Positions 31,173 through 39,710 of a stretch of DNA of 64,000 bases are shown in pieces (position 1 is the stretch's first letter; each line of letters opens with the position of its first letter). The DNA lies in the NCBI RefSeq assembly GCF_040640215.1, contig NZ_JBFABG010000002.1:248001-312000 (forward strand). The letters run 5' to 3'. The notes under the pieces were generated by a model that was not told where the DNA came from, made no database searches, and worked only from the letters and a program-made list of their open reading frames with translations. The stretch comes from Actinosynnema sp040640215. GTDB taxonomy: Bacteria > Actinomycetota > Actinomycetes > Mycobacteriales > Pseudonocardiaceae. The position numbers were made by a program, and so were the translations under genes.

Positions 31173-33958
31173 CGGACCTCCTCCAGGTAGCCCAGCGCGA
31201 CCAGTTCGGCCACCGGGTACGTCGTCCGGTACCGGACACCGCCGCCCTCCTGGCCGAACCACTCGGCGGACAGCGTGAACCACACGGGAAGGTCGCGCGC
31301 GACGCGGTACCGGTGGTACCCGGCGTCCAGCGCGGCGGGCGGCAGCGAGCGGCTCGTGAACGACGTGCCCGCCTCGGCCAGCACCCGCCCCTCGGGGCCG
31401 CCGAACCGGTCCAGCTCGACCCCGGCGGCGAGCATGCCGGGCTGCCCGGCCTCGTACCCGCCCTCGGGGAACAGCTCGGCGGGCGGCCACGCGTACTCGG
31501 GCGGGTCGAGGCGGACCAGGAAGCGCCGGTCCCAGTCGCGTTCGTGCATCCCGGCCTGCGGGTCGTAGCCGCCGGTCAGCGCGACGTCCGGCACGCCACC
31601 CGGTCCGTGCACCACGCGCGGCCGGTGCCGTGCGGACGCGTCGACCAGGTGGCCGTCCGGGTGGCCCTGCGGCTCGAACCTGAGGCCGGGCGCGAAATCC
31701 TGCTCCTCGGGCGGCGCGGGCAGTTGCCGGGCGGGCGCGGAGCGCGCGGGCGGCAGCGCGCCGCCCGGGAACATGTGCAGGAAGAACAGCGCGACCGACT
31801 CGTCGGAGGGCTGCGCACCCTGCCCGGCCCGCTGCGTCGCGACCACCTCGGTGGGCACGATCGCCGAGCCCTGGCCGGAACCGAGCAGCCCAGAGCCCAG
31901 CAGCCCAGAACCGAGCAGCCCAGAACCGAGCACGCCGGAACCCAGCGTGCCGGACATCGAGCCGAACCCGGTGCCGGGCGGGAAGCCGCGCCCGCCGGTG
32001 ACCGTGCCGGGATCGGGGAAGCCCTGGCCGGGCACCGTTCCGGGTGGGAAGCCCTGGCCGCCCCGGACGACGGTGTCACGCCCACCGGTCGACAGCGGCA
32101 GCACCGCGAAGCCCATCGCCGCGTCGTCGCGCGACTTGGCCGCCGCGTCCTTCGCGGCCTGCGCCGCGTCCTTCGCGGCGATGTCCTTGGTGGCGATGTC
32201 CTTCGCGGCGACGGCGTCCTTGGTCTGGGTGGGCTGGCCGGCGTCCTTCGCCTGCCCCGCCTGGTTTCCCTGGCCGGATTGACCCGATCCCGTCTGGCCC
32301 GATCCCGTCTGGCCCGATCCCGCCTGGCCCGATCCCGCCTGGCCGGGCAGGTGGCCGCCGTCCTTGGTCGGCACCGGGCCGCGCTGGTCCGCGCGCTGGT
32401 TGCCGGACTGCTGCGACTGGCCTGCGGCCTGGCCCTGCTGACTCGCCGGCGACTGAGCCGTATGCGACTGGGCCGCTTGCGACTGGGCCGCCGGGGAGTG
32501 GGTCGTCGAGGACTGGGCGGCACCCACCGGGCCGGCAGCCGTCGGAGCACCTGCCACCGCACCACCGGCCGCACCGCCCACCGGACCGGAGGACACACCG
32601 CCCGGACCGCCGAAACCGGGGGCCTGCGGGGTGTTCGCGGCCGGAGCCGCCGGCTGCGGGGCCGGCGCGTGCGCATCGACCGGCAGCACCGGGCGTTCCA
32701 AAACCGCCGCCGACGACGAGGTCACCGTGTCCGCCGCGCGCACGACCGGGTCCACGACCGGCCCTAGGCCCATCGGAGCGCCACCGGGCAGGATTCCACC
32801 GTGAACGTTCCCGCCGGGCAGGATTCCGCCGGGCAGGTTCCCGCCGATCGGATTCCCACCGGTCAGCGGGGCCGTCACCTGGCCCACCGGGCCGGGCCCG
32901 CGATCCGGACCGGGCCCGCCGGCCGGACCGTTCCCCGGCGCGACGCCGTGGCCGTGACCGCCGTCAGGTCCGCGCCCGGGAAGGTTGTCCAGGCCGCCGT
33001 GGACCGCGCGGTCCACCGTGTCGGTGACGGTGTCGGCGGTCCGGTCCACGGTGTCGGTCACCGTGTCGGTCACGGTGTCCACCGCGCCGCCCACCACGTC
33101 GTCGACCACGCCGACCACCGGGTCGACGATCCCCGCGACGGGCTGCACGACCGCGTCCACCAGACCGCCGACCAGACCACCCTCCGACTGGCCGCCCTCC
33201 GACTGGCCGCCCTCCGACTGGCCGCCGCCGAGCACGGTGCCCAGCAGGCCGCCGCCCTGACCGCCCTGCCCTGAATCGCCTTGCCCCGGATCGCCTTGTC
33301 CTGCGCCCTGATCACCCTCGCCGGCCGGGGTTCCGCCGTCCTGGCCACCGCCGAGCAGACCGCCCACGTCACCGAGCAGACCGCCCACGTTGGGGGGTGC
33401 GCCGGCGGGCGCGTGCACGCCGGGGTTGGTGTCGACCGGCAGCGGGCCGCCGATCTGCACGCCCGTGTCGAGGCGGATCGCGTTGGTCAGCGTGTTCGTC
33501 AGGTGGCTGACGTTGGCCACCGCGCCCTGCAACGCCGTGTCCAGCCCGAGCAGGGCGTCCGGGTTGCCGGCGGACGCGGCCTGGTTGGCGGCGTCGGTGT
33601 TCTTCGCGAGCTTCACCAGCTCGCGCACCAGCTCGACCTTCGCCGCGCCCACCTGCTGGGCGGCGTGGTCGAGCCGGTCGGCGGCGGTGGTGCAGCCGCG
33701 CACGGCGGCGTTCAAGCGGCCGTCCGGTGCGGTGAACGTGTTCCAGTGGCGGCGGGCCGCGTCGCCGGCCTCGCCGGTCATCGCGGACAGCGCCTTGCCG
33801 GCCGCGCCGTCCGACTCGCCGGCCAGCGTGCCCAGCTTCGCGCCAGCCTCGCGCCACGCGACGGCGGACGAGCGCAACGCGTCCTCGTCGGCCTTCGGCC
33901 AGGTGACGCCGGCTCTGGCGGCGACCTCGGCGAGTTCCGCCGGCAGCTCGATCCCCAT
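31169..33958 (-). CDS. CpnT-like secreted toxin with C-terminal TNT NAD+ glycohydrolase domain
   Basis: A 929-aa protein. Residues about 1-190 are helical and WXG100/PPE-like (ALRSSAVAWREAGAKL ... RRHWNTFTAPDGRLNAA), as in the N-terminal domain of M. tuberculosis CpnT. Residues about 200-790 are Gly/Gln/Ser/Pro-rich and repetitive. Residues about 821-929 are a TNT domain: EYAWPP, VELDRFGGPEGRVLAEAGTS, SRSLPPAALDAGYHRYRVA, then WFGQEGGGVRYR with Gln903 matching the essential Gln of TNT, and a final ALGYLEEV. TNT hydrolyses NAD+. The protein has no signal peptide, which fits ESX export with the WXG100-like partner upstream. The order is YbaB-family, WXG100-like, toxin, immunity. Confidence 0.88.
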   Translation of the reverse strand: MGIELPAELAEVAARAGVTWPKADEDALRSSAVAWREAGAKLGTLAGESDGAAGKALSAMTGEAGDAARRHWNTFTAPDGRLNAAVRGCTTAADRLDHAAQQVGAAKVELVRELVKLAKNTDAANQAASAGNPDALLGLDTALQGAVANVSHLTNTLTNAIRLDTGVQIGGPLPVDTNPGVHAPAGAPPNVGGLLGDVGGLLGGGQDGGTPAGEGDQGAGQGDPGQGDSGQGGQGGGLLGTVLGGGQSEGGQSEGGQSEGGLVGGLVDAVVQPVAGIVDPVVGVVDDVVGGAVDTVTDTVTDTVDRTADTVTDTVDRAVHGGLDNLPGRGPDGGHGHGVAPGNGPAGGPGPDRGPGPVGQVTAPLTGGNPIGGNLPGGILPGGNVHGGILPGGAPMGLGPVVDPVVRAADTVTSSSAAVLERPVLPVDAHAPAPQPAAPAANTPQAPGFGGPGGVSSGPVGGAAGGAVAGAPTAAGPVGAAQSSTTHSPAAQSQAAQSHTAQSPASQQGQAAGQSQQSGNQRADQRGPVPTKDGGHLPGQAGSGQAGSGQTGSGQTGSGQSGQGNQAGQAKDAGQPTQTKDAVAAKDIATKDIAAKDAAQAAKDAAAKSRDDAAMGFAVLPLSTGGRDTVVRGGQGFPPGTVPGQGFPDPGTVTGGRGFPPGTGFGSMSGTLGSGVLGSGLLGSGLLGSGLLGSGQGSAIVPTEVVATQRAGQGAQPSDESVALFFLHMFPGGALPPARSAPARQLPAPPEEQDFAPGLRFEPQGHPDGHLVDASARHRPRVVHGPGGVPDVALTGGYDPQAGMHERDWDRRFLVRLDPPEYAWPPAELFPEGGYEAGQPGMLAAGVELDRFGGPEGRVLAEAGTSFTSRSLPPAALDAGYHRYRVARDLPVWFTLSAEWFGQEGGGVRYRTTYPVAELVALGYLEEVR
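31883..31935 (-). repeat. 15-bp tandem repeat in toxin linker (a)
   Basis: Three tandem copies plus a partial copy of a 15-base unit (gagcagcccagaacc on the plus strand) encode repeats of Gly-Ser-Gly-Leu-Leu on the coding strand. Copies differ at one or two bases. Confidence 0.8.
32285..32344 (-). repeat. 15-bp tandem repeat in toxin linker (b)
   Basis: Four copies of a 15-base unit (gatcccgtctggccc, with T/C variation) encode repeated Gly-Ser-Gly-Gln-Thr/Ala. Unit number is likely to vary between strains. Confidence 0.8.
33181..33225 (-). repeat. 15-bp tandem repeat in toxin linker (c)
   Basis: Three identical copies of cctccgactggccgc encode repeats of Gly-Gly-Gln-Ser-Glu on the coding strand. 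Confidence 0.8.
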
Positions 33959-33975
33959 GTCGGTGGCCCCCTGTG

Positions 33976-34284
33976 TCAGACCGCGCGGAACGCGGCGCTG
34001 TTGCCGTCTTCGGCGGCGCGGTAGGTGCGGGCGGTCTCGGTGAACCGGTTGCCGACGCCGTCGAAGCCCGCGCCGAGGTCACCGAGCCCGGTCAGCGCGT
34101 CGGCGGCCGGCCGGACGTGCGAGGAGGCGAAGCTCTGGCCGATGGCGTCGTCGCCCCAGCACGCGCCGAGCGCGTCGAGCGCGCCGCCCAGGTCGCCGAA
34201 GATCCTCCCGGCCCGCTCGGCGAACGTGCCGAAGTCGGCCGCGCCGGCGTCGATCTTGGCGAGATCGGTGTCGAACCCGCTCAT
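33976..34284 (-). CDS. WXG100-like ESX protein
   Basis: A 102-aa helical-hairpin protein of the WXG100/ESX kind. It has no signal peptide; the first helix (IDAGAADFGTFAERAGRIFG) leads to a central turn containing ACWGDDAIGQSF, where Trp-Gly-Asp stands for the WxG turn, then a second helix ending TETARTYRAAEDGN. It shares ATGA with the YbaB-family gene and precedes the CpnT-like toxin by 17 bases. Such small partners are co-secreted with or escort LXG/CpnT-like toxins. Confidence 0.8.
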   Translation of the reverse strand: MSGFDTDLAKIDAGAADFGTFAERAGRIFGDLGGALDALGACWGDDAIGQSFASSHVRPAADALTGLGDLGAGFDGVGNRFTETARTYRAAEDGNSAAFRAV

Positions 34285-34736
34285 CTCGGTCCCCCGGAGG
34301 TCTCGACGTTCAGCCAGTCGCGTTGTTCGAAGTCCTCGTCGTCGTCGTCGACGGCGCGGCGGCGCTGCGGCGGCGGCGCGATCTCGTCCGGCCGCAGGTC
34401 GGCCGTGCCGCGCACGAGGGCTTCGGGGTCGGTGCCGGCGGGCAGCACCGGGCCCAGCACCCGGTAGGTGCGCTCGGCGGCCTCGGTCGCCGCCTCCCGC
34501 GCGGTCCGCAGGATCACCTGGGCGAGCTGCCCCGGCCGCAACCGGTAGGCGGCGTCGGCGAGTTCCAGGCCGGTGAGCGAGCCCCGTGCGCCGACGGTCG
34601 CGGTGACCGCGCCGTCCGGGCTCGTCGCCGTCGCGGTGACGCCGGCCAGTTCCCGCTGCACGGACGCGAGCTGGTCCCGGCTGCGGCGGTAGTCGGCCAG
34701 CAGCTCGTCAACCTGGGCGCGGTGATCGGTCGTCAC
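34281..34736 (-). CDS. YbaB/EbfC-family protein of the ESX toxin operon
   Basis: A 151-aa protein of the YbaB/EbfC type. It begins VTTDHRAQVDELLADYRRS with a coiled helix, then strands AVTATVGARGSLTGLELAD and a long helix LAQVILRTAREAATEAAERT, the typical YbaB layout. Such proteins head many actinobacterial WXG100 operons, where their role (nucleoid binding or secretion chaperone) is unsettled. The last 30 residues are acidic and disordered. The GTG at 34736 has GGAGG nearby. It is the first gene of the four-gene toxin operon. Confidence 0.78.
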   Translation of the reverse strand: MTTDHRAQVDELLADYRRSRDQLASVQRELAGVTATATSPDGAVTATVGARGSLTGLELADAAYRLRPGQLAQVILRTAREAATEAAERTYRVLGPVLPAGTDPEALVRGTADLRPDEIAPPPQRRRAVDDDDEDFEQRDWLNVETSGGPR

Positions 34737-34880
34737 ACGGCCACCTCCGGTCTCCACCGCCGCCGGGCATGGTCGTCGGTCGCGCGTTGGACGCGGCGGC
34801 CGGGAACCCGGTTCCCGCCCGTTCCCGGCCGGTTTCACCGAACGCACCCGCGCGGCTGCGCCGACCGGCGCACGACGGCG

Positions 34881-35810
34881 TCACCCCCGCAGGGCCCGCA
34901 CCACCCGGGACGGGCTCGGGCGGCCCAGCTCGGCGGCCATCCACGCGCTGGTGTCGCACAGCTTGTCCAGATCGACGCCGTGCTCGACGCCGAGCCCGTC
35001 GAGCATCCACACCAGGTCCTCGGTGGCGAGGTTGCCGGTGGCGGATTCGGCGTACGGGCAGCCGCCCAGGCCGCCCGCCGACGAGTCGACCGTCCGCACC
35101 CCGGCCAGCAGCGCGGCGTAGGTGTTGGCCAGCGCCTGCCCGTAGGTGTCGTGGAAGTGCACGGCCAACTGGTCGACCCGGTCGAACCCCTTGATCAGGC
35201 CGGTCACCTGGCCGGGCGTGGCCACGCCGACGGTGTCGCCCAGCGAGAGCTGGTCGCACCCCATGTCCAGCAGCCTCTTGCCGACCCCGACGACCTGGTC
35301 GCGCGGGACCGCGCCCTGCCACGGGTCGCCGAAGCACATCGACACGTAGCCGCGCACCGCCAGCCCCTCGGCCTTCGCGCGCGCCACCACCGGGTCGAAC
35401 ATGCCGAACTGCGCGTCGAGCGTCGAGTTCAGGTTCCTGTTCGCGAACGTCTCGGTGGCGCTGGCGAAGATCGCGATGTGCGAGACGCCCGCCTTCAACG
35501 CCCGGTCCAGGCCGCGCTCGTTGGGCACCAGCACCGGGTACTCGACGCCGGGCCGCCGGCTCAGCCCCGCCAGCAGCTCCTCCGCGTCGGCGAGCTGCGG
35601 CACCCACTTCGGGTGCACGAAGCTGGTCGCCTCCAGGACCGTGCCGCCGGCGTCCGCGAGCCGGTCCAGGAACTCCAGCTTCACCGCGACCGGGACGGTC
35701 GAGTCCTCGTTCTGGAGGCCGTCGCGGGGACCGACCTCCCAGATGGTGACGCGGTCCGGCAGCCCCTCGCCGACGACCCGGTCCGGCAGTCCGACGTCAC
35801 GCGCGCCCAT
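34881..35810 (-). CDS. mvaB: hydroxymethylglutaryl-CoA lyase
   Basis: A 309-aa TIM-barrel lyase of the DRE-TIM family that cleaves HMG-CoA to acetyl-CoA and acetoacetate, last step of leucine degradation. Motifs are VTIWEVGPRDGLQNED (substrate and metal binding), EATSFVHPKWVPQLAD, the metal ligands in AVHFHDTYGQALAN, and the catalytic Cys in SSAGGLGGCPYAESA. The start overlaps the end of the PH-domain gene by 14 bases, placing it in the birA-side operon. Carboxylase genes next door could also supply a leucine pathway. Confidence 0.93.
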   Translation of the reverse strand: MGARDVGLPDRVVGEGLPDRVTIWEVGPRDGLQNEDSTVPVAVKLEFLDRLADAGGTVLEATSFVHPKWVPQLADAEELLAGLSRRPGVEYPVLVPNERGLDRALKAGVSHIAIFASATETFANRNLNSTLDAQFGMFDPVVARAKAEGLAVRGYVSMCFGDPWQGAVPRDQVVGVGKRLLDMGCDQLSLGDTVGVATPGQVTGLIKGFDRVDQLAVHFHDTYGQALANTYAALLAGVRTVDSSAGGLGGCPYAESATGNLATEDLVWMLDGLGVEHGVDLDKLCDTSAWMAAELGRPSPSRVVRALRG

Positions 35811-36327
35811 CGCTGACCCTGCTCTCCGGCTGGAAGTCGTCGTCCGGGTTGTCGTTGATCTCCCGGTAGAGCAGGGAGTGCACCTTCTCCACGCCGGGGA
35901 TGTCGTCGAACTCCAGCGGCTCGTCGGACGCCGACTCGATGATCAGCGTGCCGCAGCCCAGCACCCGGTCGACCACGCCGTGCTCGAAGCGCACGCTGTT
36001 GATCCGGGTCAGCGGGATGTCCAGGCCGGTGCGCTTGAGCACGCCCTCCCGGTACATCACGCGATCGCCGGTGATGACGAAGTGCGTGGTGCGCCAGCGG
36101 ACCACGGGGGTCAGCACCAGCCACGCGACCAGGACCGCCGACACGACGGCGAGGACCACCCAGGCGGTGGACGCCCAGGACAGGTCGGCCGCGAGCGCCG
36201 CCAGCGCGGGCGCACCGCCGGCCACGACGAGGAACACCAGCACCGGCGTGAGCAGCGCCTTCCAGTGCGGGTGCTGGTGGATCACGACGTGCTCGCCGGG
36301 GCTGAGCAGGTCGTCCGGGTAGGCCAC
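35797..36327 (-). CDS. PH-domain (YdbT/bPH2-type) membrane protein
   Basis: A 176-aa protein equivalent by position to Rv3278c. A short N-terminus (LSPGEHVVIHQHPHWKAL) precedes two TM helices (about residues 25-45 and 50-74). The cytoplasmic bacterial PH domain then runs RWRTTHFVITGDRVMYREGV, LDIPLTRINSVRFEHGVVDR and LGCGTLIIES. Function of the family is unknown. It lies between birA and mvaB on the same strand; the GTG start has AAAGGA upstream. Confidence 0.88.
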   Translation of the reverse strand: MAYPDDLLSPGEHVVIHQHPHWKALLTPVLVFLVVAGGAPALAALAADLSWASTAWVVLAVVSAVLVAWLVLTPVVRWRTTHFVITGDRVMYREGVLKRTGLDIPLTRINSVRFEHGVVDRVLGCGTLIIESASDEPLEFDDIPGVEKVHSLLYREINDNPDDDFQPESRVSDGRA

Positions 36328-36360
36328 GACGGTCCTTTCGCCAGGCGCGGGTGCCGGGCC

Positions 36361-37143
36361 TCACCGTACCCGGAGGTGCACCACGTCCCCGGCGGAAACG
36401 GTGTGGTCCGCGCCGGATTCGTCGCGCAGCACCAACGTGCCGTCCGCCTCGACGGAGCGGGCCGTGCCGACCAGGTGCCCGCCGGGCAGCTCGACCCGGA
36501 CGGGACGGCCGAGCGTGCCGCAGTGCGCCCGGTACTCCGCCAGCAGACCGGTGTCGACCGGGTCGCCGCCAGCGTCCCGCCAGCGCCGCTCCAGCCCGTC
36601 CAGCTCGGTGAGCAGGGTGACCGCCACCTCGGCGCGGTCGACCGGGCCGCCCGCGTGCTCCTCCAGGCTGGTCGGGACGAGTCCGCCGGCACCCGGTTCG
36701 ACGTCGGGCGGCAGCGCGGCGACGTTCAGGCCGGTGCCGACGACGACCGCGTGGCCGGTGGTGATCTCGGCCAGCACGCCGGCCGCCTTCCGGTCCCCGA
36801 CCAGCAGGTCGTTGGGCCACTTCAGGTTCGCCTCGACGCCGACCGACGCGGCCGTGCGCACCAGCGCGATCCCGGCGAGCAGGGTCAGCCACGGCAGCCG
36901 GTTCGCCGGCACGCCCGCCGGCGTGAACAGGACGCTGGCGTAGAGCCCGCCGCCCGGCGACGACCAGCCGCGCCCGCGCCGCCCCTGGCCGGCGGTCTGC
37001 TCCTCGGCGATCAGGACGGTCCGGTCCCGCGTCGCGGCGCGCAGGTCGGCGTTGGTCGAGCCGGTCGAGCCGACCACGTCGAGGGCCGCGTAGGGGCCGA
37101 CGAGGCGGGTGCGGAGGTCTGCGGCGTCCAGTGGCGTGCTCAC
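36361..37143 (-). CDS. birA: biotin--protein ligase, monofunctional
   Basis: A 260-aa biotin protein ligase that makes biotinyl-AMP and attaches biotin to the carrier Lys of acyl-CoA carboxylases, here most likely AccA3. Active-site motifs are STNADLRAATRDRTVLIAEE, the biotinyl-AMP loop QTAGQGRRGRGWSSPGGGLY, and the conserved LKWPNDLLVGDRKAAGVLAE. There is no N-terminal DNA-binding domain, so it does not act as a repressor. The GTG at 37143 has TACGCT six bases upstream. It is divergent from accD5. Confidence 0.95.
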   Translation of the reverse strand: MSTPLDAADLRTRLVGPYAALDVVGSTGSTNADLRAATRDRTVLIAEEQTAGQGRRGRGWSSPGGGLYASVLFTPAGVPANRLPWLTLLAGIALVRTAASVGVEANLKWPNDLLVGDRKAAGVLAEITTGHAVVVGTGLNVAALPPDVEPGAGGLVPTSLEEHAGGPVDRAEVAVTLLTELDGLERRWRDAGGDPVDTGLLAEYRAHCGTLGRPVRVELPGGHLVGTARSVEADGTLVLRDESGADHTVSAGDVVHLRVR

Positions 37144-37149
37144 CCCGGG

Positions 37150-37155
37150 AGCGTA
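37150..37155 (-). promoter_or_regulatory. leaderless -10 box of birA
   Basis: TACGCT on the minus strand ends six bases before the birA GTG. Confidence 0.45.
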
Positions 37156-37302
37156 GGAGCGACCCGCCCCACGCGCTTCGTCGGAGCGGTGTGGAGGTGG
37201 GGCGGGCCGCACGCCGACCAGCCTGCACCCTCCAGCGCGGTGGAGGTCAACCCCCGGGGTGAGGTGGGCTACTCGCGGGTCACCCGGCTCCGCGCCGCCG
37301 GC

Positions 37303-37308
37303 TAAGCT
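37303..37308 (+). promoter_or_regulatory. leaderless -10 box of accD5
   Basis: TAAGCT ends eight bases before the accD5 ATG. No ribosome-binding site is visible in the gap, which supports a leaderless start. Confidence 0.5.
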
Positions 37309-37316
37309 GCCCGGTC

Positions 37317-38945
37317 ATGAGCAGTGCGACCGCCCCCACCGGTGAGGAGCCCGACCTCCGCACCACGGCCGGCAAGCTGGCCGACCTGCACCGCCGCGAC
37401 GACGAGGCGGTGCACGCCGGGTCCGCGCGGATGGTGGAGAAGCAGCACGCCAAGGGCAAGAAGACCGCGCGCGAGCGGATCGACCTGCTGCTCGACCCGG
37501 GCTCGTTCGTGGAGCTGGACGCGCTGGCCCGGCACCGCTCGACCAACTTCGGCCAGGAGGGCAACCGCCCGTACGGCGACGGCGTGGTGACCGGCTACGG
37601 CACCGTCGACGGCCGCCCGGTGTGCGTGTTCAGCCAGGACGTCACGGTCTTCGGCGGCTCGCTCGGCGAGGTGTACGGCGAGAAGATCGTCAAGGTCATG
37701 GACCTGGCGATCAAGACCGGCCGGCCGATCGTCGGGATCAACGAGGGCGGCGGCGCGCGCATCCAGGAGGGCGTCGTCTCGCTCGGCCTGTACGGCGAGA
37801 TCTTCCGCCGCAACGTGGCCGCGTCCGGCGTCGTCCCGCAGATCTCGCTGATCATGGGCGCGACCGCGGGCGGGCACGTGTACTCGCCGGCGCTGACCGA
37901 CTTCGTGGTGATGGTCGACCGGACCTCGCACATGTTCATCACCGGCCCGGACGTGATCAAGACCGTCACCGGCGAGGACGTGGGCTTCGAGGAGCTCGGC
38001 GGCGCGCGCACGCACAACACCAAGTCTGGCAACGCGCACTACCTGGCGGGTGACGAGGAGGACGCCGTCTCCTACGTCAAGGACCTGCTGTCCTACCTGC
38101 CCGCCAACAACATGTCCGACGCCCCGGTGTTCGACGCCGCCGACCTGGTCACCGGCTCGGTCGAGGACTCGGTCACCGACGCGGACCGCGAGCTCGACAC
38201 CCTGGTCCCGGACTCCGCGAACCAGCCGTACGACATGCACGAGGTGCTCACCCGCGTGCTGGACGACGGCGAGTTCCTGGAGGTCCAGCCGCTGTTCGCG
38301 CCGAACATCCTGATCGGCTTCGGCCGGGTCGGCGGCCACCCGGTGGGCATCGTGGCCAACCAGCCCACCCAGTTCGCGGGCTGCCTGGACATCGACGCCT
38401 CGGAGAAGGCCGCGCGGTTCGTGCGGACCTGCGACGCGTTCAACGTCCCGGTGCTGACGTTCGTGGACGTGCCGGGTTTCCTGCCGGGCACCGACCAGGA
38501 GTGGAACGGCATCATCCGGCGCGGCGCGAAGCTGATCTACGCCTACGCCGAGGCCACCGTCCCGCTGGTCACCGTGATCACCCGCAAGGCCTACGGCGGC
38601 GCGTACGACGTGATGGGGTCCAAGCACCTCGGCGCGGACGTCAACCTCGCGTGGCCCACCGCCCAGATCGCCGTCATGGGCGCGCAGGGCGCGGCGAACA
38701 TCGTGCACCGCAAGACGTTGGCCAACGCCGTGACCGAGGGCCAGGACGTCGACGCGCTGCGCGCGCGGTTGCAGCAGGAGTACGAGGACACCCTCTGCAA
38801 CCCTTACGTGGCCGCCGAACGCGGTTACGTGGACGCGGTCATCCCACCCTCTTACACGCGGTCGTACGTCGCGCGGGCGCTGTCGATGCTCCGCGACAAG
38901 CGCGAGGTGCTGCCGCCCAAGAAGCACGGGAACATTCCGCTGTGA
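37317..38945 (+). CDS. accD5: acyl-CoA carboxylase beta subunit (propionyl-CoA type)
   Basis: A 542-aa carboxyltransferase subunit. It moves CO2 from biotin on AccA3 to propionyl-CoA, giving methylmalonyl-CoA. Both crotonase-like halves are seen: KKTARERIDLLLDPGSF, VCVFSQDVTVFGGSLGE, GINEGGGARIQEGVVSLGLY and MGATAGGHVYSPAL in the first, and VPGFLPGTDQEWNGIIRRGA, KAYGGAYDVMGSKHLGAD and the terminal LPPKKHGNIPL in the second. The residues IQEGVV and AYGGAY form the oxyanion loops. The small epsilon gene follows with GTGA overlap. Confidence 0.95.
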   Translation: MSSATAPTGEEPDLRTTAGKLADLHRRDDEAVHAGSARMVEKQHAKGKKTARERIDLLLDPGSFVELDALARHRSTNFGQEGNRPYGDGVVTGYGTVDGRPVCVFSQDVTVFGGSLGEVYGEKIVKVMDLAIKTGRPIVGINEGGGARIQEGVVSLGLYGEIFRRNVAASGVVPQISLIMGATAGGHVYSPALTDFVVMVDRTSHMFITGPDVIKTVTGEDVGFEELGGARTHNTKSGNAHYLAGDEEDAVSYVKDLLSYLPANNMSDAPVFDAADLVTGSVEDSVTDADRELDTLVPDSANQPYDMHEVLTRVLDDGEFLEVQPLFAPNILIGFGRVGGHPVGIVANQPTQFAGCLDIDASEKAARFVRTCDAFNVPVLTFVDVPGFLPGTDQEWNGIIRRGAKLIYAYAEATVPLVTVITRKAYGGAYDVMGSKHLGADVNLAWPTAQIAVMGAQGAANIVHRKTLANAVTEGQDVDALRARLQQEYEDTLCNPYVAAERGYVDAVIPPSYTRSYVARALSMLRDKREVLPPKKHGNIPL

Positions 38946-39154
38946 CCGAGCGCCCCTACCTGCACGTCGTGCGCGGCAACCCGGACGACGCGGAACTGGC
39001 CGCGCTGACGGCGGTGGTGGCGGGCCTGGCCACCACCGGCGGCACGGCCGACGTTCCGGCCCGTCGTTCGGCGTGGTCCGACCGGTCCCGGCTGGTCCGC
39101 GCGCCCCTGGCGCACGGTCCGGGCGCGTGGCGGGCGTCCGGCCTTCCGCGCTGA
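38942..39154 (+). CDS. accE5: acyl-CoA carboxylase epsilon subunit
   Basis: A 70-aa small subunit typical of actinobacterial acyl-CoA carboxylases; it stabilises the AccA3-AccD5 complex. The N-terminal strand reads PYLHVVRGNPDDAELAALTA, a family hallmark, followed by VVAGLATTGG and an Arg/Trp-rich tail (RSAWSDRSRLVRAPL). The GTG start overlaps the accD5 stop by four bases. It lies in the same place as Rv3281. Confidence 0.88.
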   Translation: MTERPYLHVVRGNPDDAELAALTAVVAGLATTGGTADVPARRSAWSDRSRLVRAPLAHGPGAWRASGLPR

Positions 39155-39158
39155 GCGG

Positions 39159-39605
39159 TCAGCAGTCCACGCGGCGGCTGTTCACCTGGACGCCGTCGCC
39201 GAGCACCATGACCTCGCGGCAGCGGGTGCCGTCCGGCACGTGCAGGCGCACCCGCAGCCAGATGCCGCCGCCCGGCGGGTGCAGGCGGGTGTCGAGCACC
39301 TCGACGCCGTCCCCGGCCACCGCCGAGGGCACCCGCGCCGGGTCGCCCTGCGCCCTGGCGGCCTCGGCCACGGTGCCCATGATGCGGTACTCGGCCTGGT
39401 CGGACCCGGTCGCGAACGGCCAGGGGGGCACTCCGTAGCCGACCGGGTCGGTGGGCACGACGACCGCCGCCACCCCGCCCAGCAGGACGAGCGGCGCGAT
39501 CCACGACCACCGCCGCCGACCACGAGCCCGATCGGTCCGGCGGACCACCAGAGCCCGGCGCTGCAACACGTCTCCGAGGTTGCCGAACCGGCGCGCCGCG
39601 CGCAT
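39159..39605 (-). CDS. conserved actinobacterial membrane protein, function unknown
   Basis: A 148-aa protein with an Arg-rich cytoplasmic N-terminus (VLQRRALVVRRTDRARGRRR), one TM helix (about residues 35-55) and an extracytoplasmic beta-rich part with two Cys residues (RCREVMVL and the terminal DC). The start at 39605 is a choice; no clear ribosome-binding site helps. It is convergent with accE5, four bases apart. I recognise no domain. Confidence 0.55.
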   Translation of the reverse strand: MRAARRFGNLGDVLQRRALVVRRTDRARGRRRWSWIAPLVLLGGVAAVVVPTDPVGYGVPPWPFATGSDQAEYRIMGTVAEAARAQGDPARVPSAVAGDGVEVLDTRLHPPGGGIWLRVRLHVPDGTRCREVMVLGDGVQVNSRRVDC

Positions 39606-39697
39606 CGGTAGTTCTACGCAGCGGACCTCCGGATCACCCGGTCGTCCCCCGTCCGACGTTCCCGGAGCTCCCCCGGTTCCCCCGCCGGCGGGGCCGT

Positions 39698-39703
39698 TAG
39701 GGT
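39698..39703 (+). promoter_or_regulatory. leaderless -10 box of maf
   Basis: TAGGGT ends seven bases before the maf GTG. Confidence 0.5.
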
Positions 39704-39710
39704 TCCGGAC

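Noticed and set aside
32285..32344. Repeat blocks in the toxin gene as a CRISPR array
   Set aside because: Units are 15 bases, directly adjacent without spacers, and in frame with a long coding sequence.
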